Positions 6,707 through 7,390 of a DNA stretch of 7,390 bases are shown here, one piece after another; positions within the stretch are counted from its first letter, which is position 1; each line of letters starts with the position of its first letter. Both the position numbers and the translations under genes were made by a program. The DNA is from Deltaproteobacteria bacterium. Its GTDB lineage: Bacteria; Myxococcota; XYA12-FULL-58-9; JAUUZB01. The DNA is taken from positions 1 through 7,390 of the forward strand of contig JAUUZB010000161.1 of assembly GCA_030590185.1 (NCBI GenBank), written 5' to 3'. The notes under the pieces are model-generated. The model was not told the DNA's origin. It searched no databases and saw only the letters and a list, made by a program, of their open reading frames with translations.

Positions 6707-6764
6707 AATTAGGCGATTCAAGAATAGGGGTGCAGCTAGTGTATTCCTGTTGTATTATTTGCGC
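6707..6764 (+). promoter_or_regulatory. tRNA-integrase spacer with possible -10 box
   Basis: This 58-base AT-richer spacer holds TATTAT (6753-6758) six bases before the integrase ATG, a possible -10 box that would give an almost leaderless message. The expected -35 position (GTGCAG) is a poor match. No terminator hairpin for the tRNA is evident, so read-through from the tRNA promoter into the integrase is also possible. Confidence 0.3.
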
Positions 6765-7390
6765 ATGCCTTCGACCAAGCGCCCGAGGCGTCGGCGGACG
6801 CCGACGCAGTTGCCCACCAACATCTACGTCCGGCCCGGGACTCCGTTCTACTGGATCCGGTTCACGGACCAGTTCGGCGTTCAACGGTTCGAGTCTACCA
6901 GGAGCACCACGCTTGGAACGGCGAAAGAGATTCTCAAAAAGAGAGAGGGCGAGGTTGTTGAGCGCAAGTTCTTCCCCGGCCGTGCCGAGACAAACCCGAC
7001 AATCAACCAGCTCTGGGAAGCCTACTGGGCGCACCCAAAGACTAAGCTCAAGCGTAGCAAGAAGCACGACGAGCAACGGGCGAGGCTGATCCTCGAACAC
7101 TTCGGACCCAGGCGAAAAGCTCGATCCCTGACGCCGAAGGACCTGGCGACGTTTCTCGATTGGCTCCAGGCCGAGAGGGGATTCAAGCCAGCTACAATCA
7201 ATCGGTACTACGCCTTGTTGAAGACGATGGTGCGCCGGGTTCTTGGGCAATCTGAGGCTCTGAAGGCGTTCCAAGAGGTCCCGATGCGTCGGGAGAACAA
7301 TGAGCGAGATCGGATTTGTGCGCCGGATGAGCTTGAGCGCTTGGTGGCAAAGGCTCGCCCGAAGATCCGGGCAGCGATTTTGTTGGGCTA
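6765..7390 (+). CDS. Phage/island-type tyrosine recombinase (integrase), N-terminal part
   Basis: The 208 visible residues match the N-terminal two thirds of a phage integrase, which catalyses site-specific insertion and excision of a mobile element. A very basic N-terminus (KRPRRRR) is followed at ~20-68 by a segment like an arm-type DNA-binding domain (FYWIRFTDQFG, then TLGTAKEILKKREGEV). A helical SAM-like core-binding domain lies at ~75-165 (TINQLWEAYW to ATINRYYALLKTM). The catalytic domain begins at ~182 (RICAPDELERLVAKA) and is cut by the window edge at AAILLGY, just where the T-G-x-R motif with the first catalytic Arg normally follows. The Arg-His-Arg-Tyr catalytic set therefore cannot be checked. 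The ATG at 6765 is the first good start, though no Shine-Dalgarno precedes it. Two lines counted by eye gave about 53-57% GC, lower than the lipoprotein genes, and codons such as AGA and AAA occur, consistent with acquired DNA. Confidence 0.9.
   Translation, partial: MPSTKRPRRRRTPTQLPTNIYVRPGTPFYWIRFTDQFGVQRFESTRSTTLGTAKEILKKREGEVVERKFFPGRAETNPTINQLWEAYWAHPKTKLKRSKKHDEQRARLILEHFGPRRKARSLTPKDLATFLDWLQAERGFKPATINRYYALLKTMVRRVLGQSEALKAFQEVPMRRENNERDRICAPDELERLVAKARPKIRAAILLG
6788..6807 (+). repeat. Perfect 8-base inverted repeat in the first integrase codons
   Basis: GCGTCGGC (6788-6795) and GCCGACGC (6800-6807) are exact reverse complements around a GGAC loop. In the integrase mRNA this would form a stable tetraloop hairpin beginning 21 bases after the ATG. 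It lies within the codons for the basic N-terminus, so chance from Arg-rich GC codons is a real alternative. Confidence 0.6.

Noticed and set aside
6501..7274. Upstream extension of the 3597-6500 reading frame to 7274 on the minus strand, as a 1225-residue protein
   Set aside because: It would run antisense through the tRNA-Leu gene and the integrase gene, and would bury a perfect lipoprotein signal peptide in the middle of a protein.

Overview
This is a GC-rich bacterial window (about 65-67% GC in the lines I counted by eye). It holds three genes on the minus strand, one tRNA gene, and the start of an integrase gene on the plus strand. The secreted lipoproteins with acidic DxDGxG calcium-type loops, and the signal-peptide protein resembling an outer-membrane barrel, point to a Gram-negative bacterium. 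Myxococcota or another former deltaproteobacterial lineage is my best guess. That is inference from protein style; no taxonomic marker is present.

Layout. On the minus strand, read right to left, come: (i) a 967-residue lipoprotein of the CehA/McbA branch of the PHP metallohydrolase superfamily (3597-6500); (ii) after a 105-base gap, a second, diverged 997-residue lipoprotein of the same architecture (498-3491); (iii) overlapping it by four bases (ATGA), a signal-peptide protein that looks like an outer-membrane beta-barrel and is cut by the left edge (1-501). The three are probably one transcription unit. The two lipoproteins share a full-length plan: lipobox, N-terminal beta-rich region, small beta-sandwich modules, PHP metal-binding domain, beta-rich C-terminal region and a terminal TNP...DxDGxG tail. 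The second one adds a block of three acidic calcium-type loops just before that tail. Their substrates are unknown.

On the plus strand, a complete tRNA-Leu(UAA) gene with encoded CCA (6620-6706) is followed 58 bases later by a phage-type tyrosine recombinase gene (from 6765). The window's right edge cuts this gene just before its first catalytic arginine would be expected. This is the usual arrangement of a mobile island or prophage integrated in a tRNA gene. The island itself should lie to the right of the window, and the lipoprotein operon is probably host chromosome.

Regulation. The 119-base divergent region (6501-6619) carries a plausible tRNA promoter with a GC-rich discriminator. The first lipoprotein gene and the integrase gene lack a visible Shine-Dalgarno, whereas the second lipoprotein gene has a perfect AGGAGG. 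No CRISPR array, rRNA, insertion sequence or riboswitch was recognised. No stretch over 300 bases lacks a gene.
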